Notes: a model not told the origin generated them from the letters alone. Numbered from the stretch's first letter, positions 6,673 through 13,099 are shown. The stretch: 13,099 bases of DNA from an uncultured Oscillospiraceae bacterium (GCA_900763965.1 CAAFMG010000062.1:1-13099); one strand, 5' to 3'. Made by a program: numbers and translations.

Positions 6673-7174
6673 CTATCTGATCCCGCTGATCCTGTTTGTC
6701 GTTTGCGCTCTGGCCCTTGGAAAACGGCAAAACGCCTACGCCGCCCTGCTGGAGGGAGCGGAAAACGGTCTGCGCACCCTGGCTTCCATTCTTCCCTCTC
6801 TGATTCTTCTGTTGACGGCGGTTTCCATGCTCCGGGCATCCGGGGCGGTGGAAATCCTCAGCCAGCTGCTGTGCCCGGTGTTTTCCTTCTTTGGGATCCC
6901 CCCGGAAACCGCCCTGCTGGTACTCATTCGTCCCATCAGCGGCAGTGCCGCCCTTGCCGCCGGGGCAGAGCTGATGGCCACCTACGGAGTCAACTCCCCC
7001 ATCGGCAGGACGGCCGCCGTAATGCTGGGCTCCACGGAAACCACCTTTTACACCATCAGCGTATATTTTGGTGCCGCCGGGATCTCCAAGACCCGCTACA
7101 CCATCCCGGCGGCTCTGTTTGCCGATTTCGTCGGCTTTTTCATGGCAAGCCTGACAGTAAAACTGCTGTACTGA
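6665..7174 (+). CDS. spmB: Spore maturation protein B (SpmB)
   Basis: 169 aa, near the usual 175-180. It is a multi-pass membrane protein of the same Gate family as SpmA. Signature: LVLIRPISGSAALAAGAELM, then IGRTAAVMLGSTETTFYTISVYFG and YTIPAALFADFVGFFMA, matching the SpmB pattern of RPISG, GST(D/E)TTFY and VYFG. The start MIDYLIPLIL at 6665 overlaps the end of spmA by 8 bases, so translation is probably coupled. It acts with SpmA in the developing spore membrane to lower spore-core water. A bidirectional terminator follows. Confidence 0.95.
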   Translation: MIDYLIPLILFVVCALALGKRQNAYAALLEGAENGLRTLASILPSLILLLTAVSMLRASGAVEILSQLLCPVFSFFGIPPETALLVLIRPISGSAALAAGAELMATYGVNSPIGRTAAVMLGSTETTFYTISVYFGAAGISKTRYTIPAALFADFVGFFMASLTVKLLY

Positions 7175-7190
7175 CGGGAATCTTGCCCCA

Positions 7191-7216
7191 CCCGGCACAC
7201 CGGGGGCTGTGCCGGG
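7191..7216 (+). other. GC-rich hairpin between spmB and its terminator
   Basis: A perfect 9-bp stem (CCCGGCACA at 7191-7199, TGTGCCGGG at 7208-7216) lies 16 bases after the spmB stop. It has no T tract, so it is not a classical terminator; it may protect the 3' end of the spmAB message. Confidence 0.4.
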
Positions 7217-7245
7217 GAGGACTGATCCCTGGTATCTTCGCAAAC

Positions 7246-7302
7246 AAAAAGCCTGCTGCAAAATCCCACACAGAAAGGCGGTGTTTTGCAACAGGTTTTT
7301 TT
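7246..7302. terminator. Bidirectional rho-independent terminator
   Basis: The stem is CCTGCTGCAAAA (7252-7263) with TTTTGCAACAGG (7284-7295), one G-T pair. Seven T follow on the plus strand (7296-7302) and five A precede it (7246-7250), giving a T tract on the minus strand. It serves the convergent spmAB operon and the exonuclease gene, whose stop is at 7308. Confidence 0.85.
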
Positions 7303-7307
7303 GATGG

Positions 7308-8297
7308 TTACTCTCTGGTGGTTTCCTGGGCCGCTCTGCTTCTTCTTCTGCGGCGGCGGGGGCGGGAGATCTCCTCGGGGTCGGCCTTTTCCACCCGGCG
7401 GGCGTAGGCCTCAGCGGCTTCAGAGGTGGCCTCATAGGTCAGACGGCTGACCCGAACCAGACCGTCCTCCTGCTCAGACAGCCGCACCCGGATCAGGAAC
7501 TTGCCATGCTCCGGGCAGGTGGCCAGATCCATATACCGGTGTCCCGGCTGGGCAAACCAGCGGGAGCCCAGCATTCTGCCCTGGCAGATGGGGCACAGAT
7601 TTTCTTCCCCGGACATGGCACTCAGGGCGCTGCGCTTATCGGAATAGTCATGGTAGACCTGTCTGGCAATGCACCCCGGCAGCTCTGCCCCGTGGAAACC
7701 GTTTTCATGGCTTTTCAGGGCTGCGTCATACTCCCTGCATCCCTTTTCCAGATCCAGTCTGGCGCAGATCAGAGCGGTATGATAGGCATCTCCCAGGGCA
7801 TCATGGGCAGGACGGGTCGCTTCGATCCCGAACATCTCCATGGCGGTTTTCAGTGCCTTCTGGGCAGTGGAGCCGTCGGTCTGGGCATTGAAGATCATCT
7901 GGGCATTGTACCAGCGGTCTGTCCAGCCGGTAGGGATGCCAAACAGCTGCAAATTTTCCCGCAGGATCCCAATGTCATCAAAGCCCCAGGTGAGAAATAC
8001 CACGTTCTCTCCGCACCATGCGCGGAACAGCTCCATGGCCTCCGGGAAGGGCACCCCCTCCTCCCGGAGCCGGGGCTCCTTGATGCCGGTGAGCTTGCTG
8101 ACCCGGCGGTTCAGATGCCGATAGTATTTGGGCTTGATCAAAACCTGGAACTCATCGCACACACGCTGATCCTCTGTCACCCGGACGGCACCGATCTGAA
8201 TGATCTCTCCCCGGATGGCCACCGGCAGCACCTTCTTGGCAGAGGGAGAACCGGGCCAGGGCTGATTCCATTCCATATCCAAAACAATATAATTCAT
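7308..8297 (-). CDS. DEDDh 3'-5' exonuclease (KapD/DnaQ-like) with Cys/His and Arg-rich C-terminus
   Basis: 329 aa. The N-terminal exonuclease domain (about 1-185) carries the DEDDh motifs: Exo I YIVLDMEW (Asp7, Glu9), Exo II TWGFDDIGIL (Asp107 or Asp108), Exo III HDALGDAYHTAL (His165, Asp170). Such enzymes remove nucleotides from 3' ends of DNA or RNA with two metal ions; the KapD-like subgroup includes a Bacillus regulator of sporulation kinase, but the substrate here is unknown. The C-terminal part adds CPIC (235-238) and CPEH (261-264), a possible zinc knuckle, then SRPRRRRRRSR at the end, which could bind nucleic acid. The start at 8297 has AGAGG 8 bases upstream; the longer frame would run into the repeat element at 8316-8534 and is rejected. 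It ends at a shared bidirectional terminator. Confidence 0.88.
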   Translation of the reverse strand: MNYIVLDMEWNQPWPGSPSAKKVLPVAIRGEIIQIGAVRVTEDQRVCDEFQVLIKPKYYRHLNRRVSKLTGIKEPRLREEGVPFPEAMELFRAWCGENVVFLTWGFDDIGILRENLQLFGIPTGWTDRWYNAQMIFNAQTDGSTAQKALKTAMEMFGIEATRPAHDALGDAYHTALICARLDLEKGCREYDAALKSHENGFHGAELPGCIARQVYHDYSDKRSALSAMSGEENLCPICQGRMLGSRWFAQPGHRYMDLATCPEHGKFLIRVRLSEQEDGLVRVSRLTYEATSEAAEAYARRVEKADPEEISRPRRRRRRSRAAQETTRE

Positions 8298-8315
8298 TGC
8301 AACAACCTCTGTTTG

Positions 8316-8534
8316 GGAAGCTCTGATGAAATCGGCAAGCGCTGGGAGCGAGAGATTTTGTTTCCAGGCAAGGTTCCCAAAGTGGAGGAATACTTTGTGT
8401 ACCCGCAAGGGGTATGCCACATCCGTAAGCCAGCTTGCGCTGGCAACGGCTGCACTATATTTCCCACTTTTGGAGTCGCAGCATGGGGACAAAAGATCCG
8501 CTCACCAGCCGCAGACGATTTATTCAGAGTTTCC
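8316..8534. repeat. MITE-like long inverted-repeat element, copy B
   Basis: The ends read GGAAGCTCTGATGAAATCG from the left and GGAAACTCTGAATAAATCG from the right (16 of 19 identical). Pairing continues through AGCGAGAGATTTTGTTTCC / AGCGGATCTTTTGTCCCC and CCCAAAGTGG / CCAAAAGTGGG. TTTG occurs directly outside both ends (8312-8315 and 8535-8538), a possible 4-bp target duplication. Compared with the copy at 2179-2339 the tip carries about 57 extra bases that form their own hairpin (GCCAGC-TTGC-GCTGGC, 8429-8444). The arms differ in sequence between the copies while pairing is kept. No ORF of note inside. It sits between the exonuclease gene and its likely promoter. Confidence 0.7.
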
Positions 8535-8553
8535 TTTGATAATCATACTGTCT

Positions 8554-8583
8554 ATCATACCATACCCAATGGGGTTCTGTAAA
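8554..8583 (-). promoter_or_regulatory. Candidate sigma-A promoter for the exonuclease gene
   Basis: On the minus strand TTTACA (8583-8578), an 18-base spacer and TATGAT (8559-8554). It would transcribe through the inverted-repeat element at 8316-8534, giving a leader of about 250 bases. A second TATGAT lies slightly downstream, so the exact start is uncertain. Confidence 0.4.
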
Positions 8584-8599
8584 CAAAAATATGCAAAAG

Positions 8600-8631
8600 A
8601 AAATGCCTGAAAGCTTCCTCTCAGGCATTTT
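8600..8631 (-). terminator. Rho-independent terminator of nagB
   Basis: Perfect 11-bp stem AAAATGCCTGA (8600-8610) with TCAGGCATTTT (8621-8631), 10-base loop, 18 bases after the nagB stop. On the minus strand it ends in TTTTCTTTT. Confidence 0.85.
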
Positions 8632-8649
8632 CCGAAAAAATTGTGAAAA

Positions 8650-9387
8650 TTACAGCAGATCCTTCACCAGGGACAGGGCTGCCTCGTCTGCAACCAGGGT
8701 GAAATCAGGATGCAGCTGCAGGATGGAGCCGGGAGCCTGGGGCTTGATGGGGCCGAAGAAGCAATCCTTCACAGCCTGAGCCTTGTTCTCGCCGTTGACC
8801 ACCAGCAGGACCCGCTTTGCCTTCATGATGGAGCCGATGCCCATGGTGTAAGCGTGGGTGGGGACGTCTTCCCGCTTGGCGAAGAAGCGCTGGTTGGCGT
8901 CAATGGTGGAAGCAGTCAGAGCCACCTTGTTGGTTCCCTTAACGAACTGGTCGCAGGGCTCGTTGAAGCCGATGTGGCCGTTGGGTCCCAGGCCCAGCAG
9001 CTGCAGGTCAGCACCGCCGAAGGCTTCAATGACAGCATCATACCGGGCGCACTCGGCCTCGGCATCGGGGTTCATACCGTTGGGAATATTGCAGTTGGCC
9101 TGGTCGATGTTCACATGGTCGAACAGGTTGGTACGCATAAAGTAAGCATAGCTCTGGTCATGGTCCTTGGTCAAGCCCACATACTCATCCAGATTCACAG
9201 TCTTGACCTGAGAGAAATCCAGATCGCCGGCTTCATACTTGGCAATCAGTTCCTTGTAAGTACCCACAGGGCTGGAGCCAGTGGCAAGACCCAGAACGCA
9301 GTCAGGCTTCAGATACACCTGAGCAGCAATAATGTTTGCAGCCTTCCGGCTGACATCCGCATAGTCCTTGGCACGAATCAGTCTCAT
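8650..9387 (-). CDS. nagB: Glucosamine-6-phosphate deaminase
   Basis: 245 aa, the usual length of Gram-positive NagB. It converts glucosamine 6-phosphate to fructose 6-phosphate and ammonia in the cytoplasm, linking amino-sugar breakdown to glycolysis. Motifs: LGLATGSSPVGTYKEL (phosphate binding, about 32-47), VNLDEYVGL with catalytic Asp67, LGLGPNGHIGFNEP with His138 and Glu143, and GIGSIMKAKRVLLVVNG. The start at 9387 (MRLIRAKDY) has AAGGGG 8 bases upstream; a 17-residue longer reading lacks support. It stands alone with its own promoter and terminator: no nagA or N-acetylglucosamine transporter is in the window. It is divergent from the S-component gene, so coregulation is possible but unproven. 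Confidence 0.97.
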   Translation of the reverse strand: MRLIRAKDYADVSRKAANIIAAQVYLKPDCVLGLATGSSPVGTYKELIAKYEAGDLDFSQVKTVNLDEYVGLTKDHDQSYAYFMRTNLFDHVNIDQANCNIPNGMNPDAEAECARYDAVIEAFGGADLQLLGLGPNGHIGFNEPCDQFVKGTNKVALTASTIDANQRFFAKREDVPTHAYTMGIGSIMKAKRVLLVVNGENKAQAVKDCFFGPIKPQAPGSILQLHPDFTLVADEAALSLVKDLL

Positions 9388-9438
9388 GTTAGTGTCCCCT
9401 TTCAAAGTCAATGGCATAGTTTGCCTTGGATATGTCAC

Positions 9439-9467
9439 ATTGTATCATCTTTTGGATTATCTGTACA
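9439..9467 (-). promoter_or_regulatory. Candidate sigma-A promoter of nagB
   Basis: On the minus strand TGTACA (9467-9462), a 17-base spacer and TACAAT (9444-9439). The leader to the ATG would be about 45 bases. Confidence 0.5.
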
Positions 9468-9538
9468 GTCTTTTTTTCCGCAAAAAGGTGTAAAATTCTT
9501 GCCTTTTGGTCATCTTGCTATCTGGCCTTATTTTTTAA

Positions 9539-9551
9539 TACCATTTTGGTA
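9539..9551. promoter_or_regulatory. Dyad TACCA-TTT-TGGTA in the nagB/S-component intergenic region
   Basis: A perfect 5-bp inverted repeat with a 3-base centre lies at or just upstream of the -35 position of the plus-strand gene, about 70 bases from the nagB promoter. It could be an operator. It is not the TGGTCTAGACCA type of the NagR/DasR family. Confidence 0.3.
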
Positions 9552-9574
9552 CTGTTTTTATAGCCAATCAACGA

Positions 9575-9580
9575 TATAAT
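9575..9580 (+). promoter_or_regulatory. Candidate -10 of the S-component gene
   Basis: A perfect TATAAT lies 11 bases upstream of the AAGGAGG site. The -35 position (CTGTTT at 9552-9557 for a 17-base spacer) is weak, which may mean that an activator or the nearby dyad matters. The leader would be very short, about 18 bases. Confidence 0.45.
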
Positions 9581-9605
9581 GTACAAAAACCAAGGAGGTA
9601 TCTCT

Positions 9606-10175
9606 ATGGAAAAGAAATCTGCTATTTCCACCCGCAAGATCGTTTTCACGGCGCTGATGGCCGCACTGACCATTGTGGGCTCCGCTCTGCGGATCACCAT
9701 TCCCGTGGACATCGCCGGAACCACATCCTTCCACCTGGGCAACATCATGTGCGCCCTGGGCGGCATCCTGCTGGGGCCCTGGTACGGCGGCCTGTCCGCT
9801 GCTCTTGGCTCTGCCATCTATGACATGATGAATCCCCTGTACATCTCTGAGGCCTGGATCACCTTCCTGACCAAGGGTGCCTACGGCCTGGCCGCCGGTC
9901 TTGTGATCCGCAGCGGCAAGCAGCCCTGGACCTACGCCAAGGCAACCATTGCCACCGTCACCGGCGCACTGGTCTATGCCGCCCTGTATCTGCTGAAGAC
10001 CTGCTTCTACAGCGGAATGCTGCTGAAGGGTCTGCCCCTCCAGGCTGCCGCCCTGACCGTGGTCACCAAGCTGCCCGCCACCACCTTCAACGCCGTGGTC
10101 GCCATTATCTTCGCACCCATCCTGGCCACCGCCATCCGCAAAGCCCTGGCAGAAAACCATCTGTCTCTGGACTAA
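9606..10175 (+). CDS. ECF transporter substrate-binding (S) component
   Basis: 189 aa, about six predicted membrane helices, typical S-component size. The N-terminus STRKIVFTALMAALTIVGS is the common first helix with the small-residue face that docks the T subunit. FHLGNIMCALGGILLGPWYGGLSAALGSAIYDMM and FLTKGAYGLAAGLVI fit the ECF S-component family of PF07155/PF12822 type. It would capture a vitamin or similar micronutrient and share an EcfA-EcfA'-EcfT module encoded elsewhere (group II arrangement), since no ATPase or T gene is in the window. The substrate cannot be told from the sequence and no riboswitch was recognised in front. The start at 9606 has AAGGAGG 7 bases upstream; a start at 9579 would lie before that site. 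A strong terminator follows. Confidence 0.88.
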   Translation: MEKKSAISTRKIVFTALMAALTIVGSALRITIPVDIAGTTSFHLGNIMCALGGILLGPWYGGLSAALGSAIYDMMNPLYISEAWITFLTKGAYGLAAGLVIRSGKQPWTYAKATIATVTGALVYAALYLLKTCFYSGMLLKGLPLQAAALTVVTKLPATTFNAVVAIIFAPILATAIRKALAENHLSLD

Positions 10176-10185
10176 AACACATCCT

Positions 10186-10217
10186 TCGGCATCCCGATTT
10201 CGGGATGCCGATTTTTT
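10186..10217 (+). terminator. Rho-independent terminator of the S-component gene
   Basis: Perfect 12-bp stem (10186-10197 and 10200-10211) with a tiny loop, followed by six T (10212-10217). There is no T tract on the minus strand, so it does not clearly serve spoVAC. Confidence 0.92.
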
Positions 10218-10228
10218 CTGACCCTGCC

Positions 10229-10669
10229 TTATACCCACATTTTCCAGAGCCAATAGATCCAGCCATAGACCACCGATGCGCTGATGCCGTACACCAGCAC
10301 CGGCCCGGCGATGGTAAACATCTTTGCCCCCACCCCCAGAACAAAGCCCTCGGTTTTGAACTCCACCGCAGGGGCGGCAATGGCATTGGCAAATCCGGTG
10401 ATGGGCACCAGGGTTCCCGCCCCGGCGATTTTCGCCAGATCGTCATACAGGCTCAGCCCGGTCATCATGGCAGACAGAACCACCAGCGTCATGGAAGCCG
10501 CCGTCCCGGCCAGATCCTTCTCAAGGCCCAGGGCGCTGTACCGGTTGACAAGGAACTGTCCCAGCGTGCAAATCGCCCCGCCGATCCAGAAGGCATTCCA
10601 GCAGTCCTTCCCCATAGGCGATGGCGGACAAATCTCGGATACCAGCTGTCCATATTCTTTTTCCGTCAT
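10229..10669 (-). CDS. spoVAC: Stage V sporulation protein AC (SpoVAC)
   Basis: 146 aa, close to the roughly 150 aa of Bacillus SpoVAC. Family signatures: AFWIGGAICTLGQFL near the N-terminus, then LTGLSLYDDLAKIAGAGTLVPITGFAN-type sequence (about 68-92), AAPAVEFKTEGFVLGVGAKMF and a last hydrophobic helix. SpoVAC is a mechanosensitive membrane channel of the SpoVA complex that moves dipicolinic acid with calcium into and out of the spore. ATGs at 10675 and 10669 are in frame; 10669 is preferred because GGGAGGG abuts the first. It is alone: no spoVAD or spoVAE is adjacent, and it lies between a terminator upstream and a convergent gene downstream. Only about 33 bases separate it from the upstream terminator, so its promoter is not obvious. 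Confidence 0.94.
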   Translation of the reverse strand: MTEKEYGQLVSEICPPSPMGKDCWNAFWIGGAICTLGQFLVNRYSALGLEKDLAGTAASMTLVVLSAMMTGLSLYDDLAKIAGAGTLVPITGFANAIAAPAVEFKTEGFVLGVGAKMFTIAGPVLVYGISASVVYGWIYWLWKMWV

Positions 10670-10708
10670 GGTCATCCCTCCCGGAAAAGTATGCCCCAAA
10701 AACGCAGA

Positions 10709-10743
10709 AAAACCCGCGTGACCGTATGGATCACGCGGGTTTT
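10709..10743 (-). terminator. Rho-independent terminator of the acidic membrane protein gene
   Basis: Perfect 13-bp stem AAAACCCGCGTGA (10709-10721) with TCACGCGGGTTTT (10731-10743), 9-base loop. On the minus strand it is followed by T residues (TTTTTCTGCGTTTTT). It stands 26 bases past the stop and directly upstream of spoVAC. Confidence 0.85.
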
Positions 10744-10769
10744 GAAATAGAGTTTCCTTAGATTTGTGT

Positions 10770-12908
10770 CTAGCCCGTGGGCACGTTGCCCCGGATGGAC
10801 AGATCCAAAATGGCGTTGGGGTCAAACACGCCGGTAGAGGTGAACATGGAGGGCTTTGCCACCAGGTTCTCTCCGGTGACCATCAGACGGGTCTGACGGA
10901 CATATGTGTTGTTGACCTCGGTGTAGGGGGTATCGCCGCTCTTGAGCATATAGCGGAAGCCGGCAGCCCGGAGCACCTCAAATTTGCCGCCGGTGTAGTC
11001 ACCGATATCGCTGGCTCTGGCAAAGACGATGGTATCCACCTCGCCGATGACAGGGGCAATCTGGGTCTTCCACTTCTGGATATCCTGGTTGACCATGTCG
11101 GCGCTGATCTTGGCATAGTTGGTGTTGTCGAAGGTGTAGCAGGCCAGACGATAGCCCAATGCCCGCAGGCGATCCACCACCTTGGTGGCACCGGCGATCT
11201 GCTCATTGTAGTAATCGTCGCCCTTCTTGGAGCGGGACTCGGACTGGATCCGGTAGCCGAAGATACCCTCACTGCCGGAGACGGCCAGGGTGGCCCGGGC
11301 GCCCTTGTAGGAGAAATCGGGATGCTGGGCAATGAAGTCCTCCAGGATGGGAACCAGATCGTAGTTGCCCACAGAGGTCACATTGTTTTCATCCACATAC
11401 TCCGCCTTAACATCGCCGTTGTCATCCACCACCAGACGGCTTGCAAAGCCGCTGCCGCCGGAGTCTGCCAGGCCGTCATTGTTGCTGTCGATCATATAGG
11501 TGTAGTAGTTCACCATGGTCTCGGTGATCATCACAGGCTTCTTGCCTTCCGGCAGCCAGATGGAGAACTTGTCGTACTTTTCGGTGGTGCCGTCCAGAGA
11601 GGCACTGCCCACAAAGCTCTCAAAGTTCACCAGCACGAAGTTGTTGGCATACAGCTGCTCCAGAACTCTGGAGAATTCCGCAGTGGAAACGAAGTTGCGG
11701 TTGTAGGAACCGGCCAGGCCGGTGGTATCCTTCAGTGCCCGGGACATATCCTGCACCAGCACATGGAAAGACAGGTTGGGGATCAGGGTGGGATCCTGAT
11801 GCTCCACCAGCAGTGCCTTGGCATTCATATACTCCGAACGCTTGGCGATCATCTCCTGGCTTTCTGTGCCCTGATAGGTGTCCAGTGCGGCAATGGCGCC
11901 GTCATAGTCATAGCCCTGTGCCAGCCGCTCTGCCTCCTGGAGCACCCGAGTGCCCTCGGTGGCCAGCTGCTCGGCGGCAATGGACTCCTGCTTGGCCTTA
12001 TCGTCCTCTTCCTTGCGCTTTTGCTGCATGGCATCAATGGTGTTGGACAGAGAGCCAATGACAAAGGACAGGATCAGCACCAGAGACAATCCCAAAATCA
12101 GCGGCGGCAGATAGAATTCCTTGAAGATCTGCTGCTTGGAGGGCTTTCTGCGGCGGCGGCCCTCCGGGGTCTCCATCCGCTCCCGGATCTCCTGCTGGGT
12201 GGGGAAATACAGATGCACCAGGCGGGTGAAGAAATTAGGCGTGCCTGCCTTCCCCGGCTGCTTTTCCTTTTTGGTCCGCTCCCGGCGCTGACGGGCGCTA
12301 GGACGCTGCTCCTGGCCGGGCTCCTGCGCCGGATCATCCTCCGGCGCTTCATAGGAAGGTTCCGGATTCCGATTTCCTTCATCCTGGGACGGCACTTCAT
12401 AGGCAGCGGGGGGTGCGTAGGAAGGCGTCTCCTTTTCCGCTGCCTTGGCTTCCGGCTTGCGGCGCAGAAGATCCGTATCCAAACCAAAGAAGCTGGCACG
12501 GCGGCTGACATCCTCTGCCTGCGTCTGCTCCTCCAGATCCTCATCCTCGAAATCCAGATCGTCCAGGTCATCCATGTCGTCCAGATCCCCTTCGGCATCT
12601 GGGCCGCCCAGATCATTCCGGTCATCCAGATCATCAAAATCATCCGGATCACTGCTCCGGCCGGGCGCAGCTGCCTGCACCGGCTCACTTTCGGCGCCTG
12701 TGGGCCCATCCAGATCCAGATCATCCAGATTGTCCAGGTCAAAATCATCGAAATCGCCGTCGGTATCCGCATCCAGGCCCAAGGCTTCATCGTCAAACTG
12801 GCTCAGATCCAGGTCATCGTCAGAGTAGTCAGAATCTAAAACGGCCTTGGGGTCAAAGCCATATTCTTTTTCAAAGTCGAAATCAATGTCGAAATCGTTC
12901 TTCGCCAT
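10770..12908 (-). CDS. Membrane-anchored protein with acidic N-terminus and degenerate polysaccharide-deacetylase-like domain
   Basis: 712 aa. Residues 1-135 are extremely rich in Asp and Leu (repeated DDLDDL-type blocks) and surely disordered. Residues 150-200 are Pro/Glu-rich and 201-256 are basic. One membrane segment follows at about 267-288 (LPPLILGLSLVLILSFVIG), then a likely coiled coil at about 291-330. The extracytoplasmic part at about 375-690 resembles NodB-type polysaccharide deacetylases of Oscillospiraceae: SFHVLVQDM, FVSTAEFSRVLEQLYANNFV, and SYKGARATLAVSGSEGIFGYR. Where active enzymes have TFDDG this has MITETMV, and no HxxxH metal site follows, so catalysis is doubtful; a wall-binding or scaffold role is inference. 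DSNNDGLAD (474-482) matches a dockerin-like calcium loop. The start at 12908 has AGGG 7 bases upstream. It is monocistronic. Confidence 0.8.
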   Translation of the reverse strand: MAKNDFDIDFDFEKEYGFDPKAVLDSDYSDDDLDLSQFDDEALGLDADTDGDFDDFDLDNLDDLDLDGPTGAESEPVQAAAPGRSSDPDDFDDLDDRNDLGGPDAEGDLDDMDDLDDLDFEDEDLEEQTQAEDVSRRASFFGLDTDLLRRKPEAKAAEKETPSYAPPAAYEVPSQDEGNRNPEPSYEAPEDDPAQEPGQEQRPSARQRRERTKKEKQPGKAGTPNFFTRLVHLYFPTQQEIRERMETPEGRRRRKPSKQQIFKEFYLPPLILGLSLVLILSFVIGSLSNTIDAMQQKRKEEDDKAKQESIAAEQLATEGTRVLQEAERLAQGYDYDGAIAALDTYQGTESQEMIAKRSEYMNAKALLVEHQDPTLIPNLSFHVLVQDMSRALKDTTGLAGSYNRNFVSTAEFSRVLEQLYANNFVLVNFESFVGSASLDGTTEKYDKFSIWLPEGKKPVMITETMVNYYTYMIDSNNDGLADSGGSGFASRLVVDDNGDVKAEYVDENNVTSVGNYDLVPILEDFIAQHPDFSYKGARATLAVSGSEGIFGYRIQSESRSKKGDDYYNEQIAGATKVVDRLRALGYRLACYTFDNTNYAKISADMVNQDIQKWKTQIAPVIGEVDTIVFARASDIGDYTGGKFEVLRAAGFRYMLKSGDTPYTEVNNTYVRQTRLMVTGENLVAKPSMFTSTGVFDPNAILDLSIRGNVPTG

Positions 12909-12942
12909 AGCATATCCCTGCCTTTATGGTGTAGTCAACAAT

Positions 12943-12971
12943 ATTCTAGCATTATTCGCTAAAAATTGCAA
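12943..12971 (-). promoter_or_regulatory. Sigma-A promoter of the acidic membrane protein gene
   Basis: On the minus strand TTGCAA (12971-12966), a 17-base spacer and TAGAAT (12948-12943), with TGC before the -10 making an extended -10. The leader is about 28 bases. This is the best housekeeping-type promoter in the window. The remaining AT-rich DNA to 13099 holds no gene I can support. Confidence 0.7.
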
Positions 12972-13099
12972 GTCGAATCCGGAGAATTCAAAAAATAGCT
13001 ACAATCTTTCTCAGACGGATTTGATTTACATAAAATCGCGTTTTCTTTGCAGAATCCTGTTCTGTTTTTGTCAAAAAAGGGTAAAAACAAAGAAACTAC

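Noticed and set aside
2179..8534. The two related elements as ends of one composite transposon
   Set aside because: The 6 kb between them holds ordinary chromosomal genes, no transposase, and the elements are complete on their own with separate flanking repeats.
9388..9605. Riboswitch in front of the S-component gene
   Set aside because: The -10 lies only about 26 bases before the start codon, leaving no room for an aptamer.
10676..10710. CATACTT just upstream of spoVAC as a sigma-G -10
   Set aside because: No matching -35 at 17-18 bases, and the predicted start would fall in the ribosome site.
10764..12839. Open frame of 691 codons on the plus strand
   Set aside because: It is the antisense shadow of the 712-aa minus-strand gene, whose Asp-rich codons (GAT, GAC) read as ATC and GTC on the other strand, giving false Ile/Val-rich protein. 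The minus frame has promoter, ribosome site, membrane segment and terminator.
13048..13074. TTGACA on the minus strand as a second promoter for the acidic protein gene
   Set aside because: No acceptable -10 lies 16-18 bases downstream, and a much better promoter is present at 12943-12971.

Overview
The window looks like a spore-forming Firmicute of class Clostridia, most likely an Oscillospiraceae-type gut bacterium. This rests on homologues of SpmA, SpmB and SpoVAC, a fairly G+C-rich Gram-positive gene style with strong Shine-Dalgarno sites, an ECF sigma factor coupled to a short-N-terminus membrane protein, and an ECF-transporter S component. The genus call is inference. No rRNA, tRNA, CRISPR array, integrase or transposase gene was seen.

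Layout. 1-369: non-coding DNA rich in palindromes, namely a REP-like region and a 118-bp inverted-repeat element whose end supplies the stop codon of the next gene. 367-2159 (minus): an ECF sigma factor and a translationally coupled single-pass membrane protein, presumably its anti-sigma regulator, behind an ECF-like promoter. 2179-2339: a MITE-like inverted-repeat element. 2419-6041 (minus): response regulator, histidine kinase and a lipoprotein. The same box plus -10 arrangement lies upstream of both the regulator and the lipoprotein. 6097-7174 (plus): spmA-spmB, divergent from the regulator. 7308-8583 (minus): a DEDDh exonuclease with a zinc-knuckle-like C-terminal part, whose leader contains a second MITE-like element related to the first. 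8600-9467 (minus): nagB. 9539-10217 (plus): an ECF-transporter S component with its own terminator. 10229-10669 (minus): a lone spoVAC. 10709-12971 (minus): a large membrane-anchored protein with a very acidic cytoplasmic N-terminus and an extracytoplasmic domain resembling a polysaccharide deacetylase without its catalytic motif.

How the parts work together. Two envelope-facing signalling cassettes (sigma/anti-sigma and two-component/lipoprotein) stand side by side, next to spore-maturation membrane proteins, an amino-sugar catabolic enzyme and a surface protein. Most genes are ordinary. The best candidates for something new are the predicted 11-bp-periodic regulator boxes shared by two promoters with identical spacing (3885-3940 and 5996-6041), the two related long-hairpin elements (2179-2339 and 8316-8534), and the pseudo-deacetylase surface protein. 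No complete novel defence or mobile system is visible.
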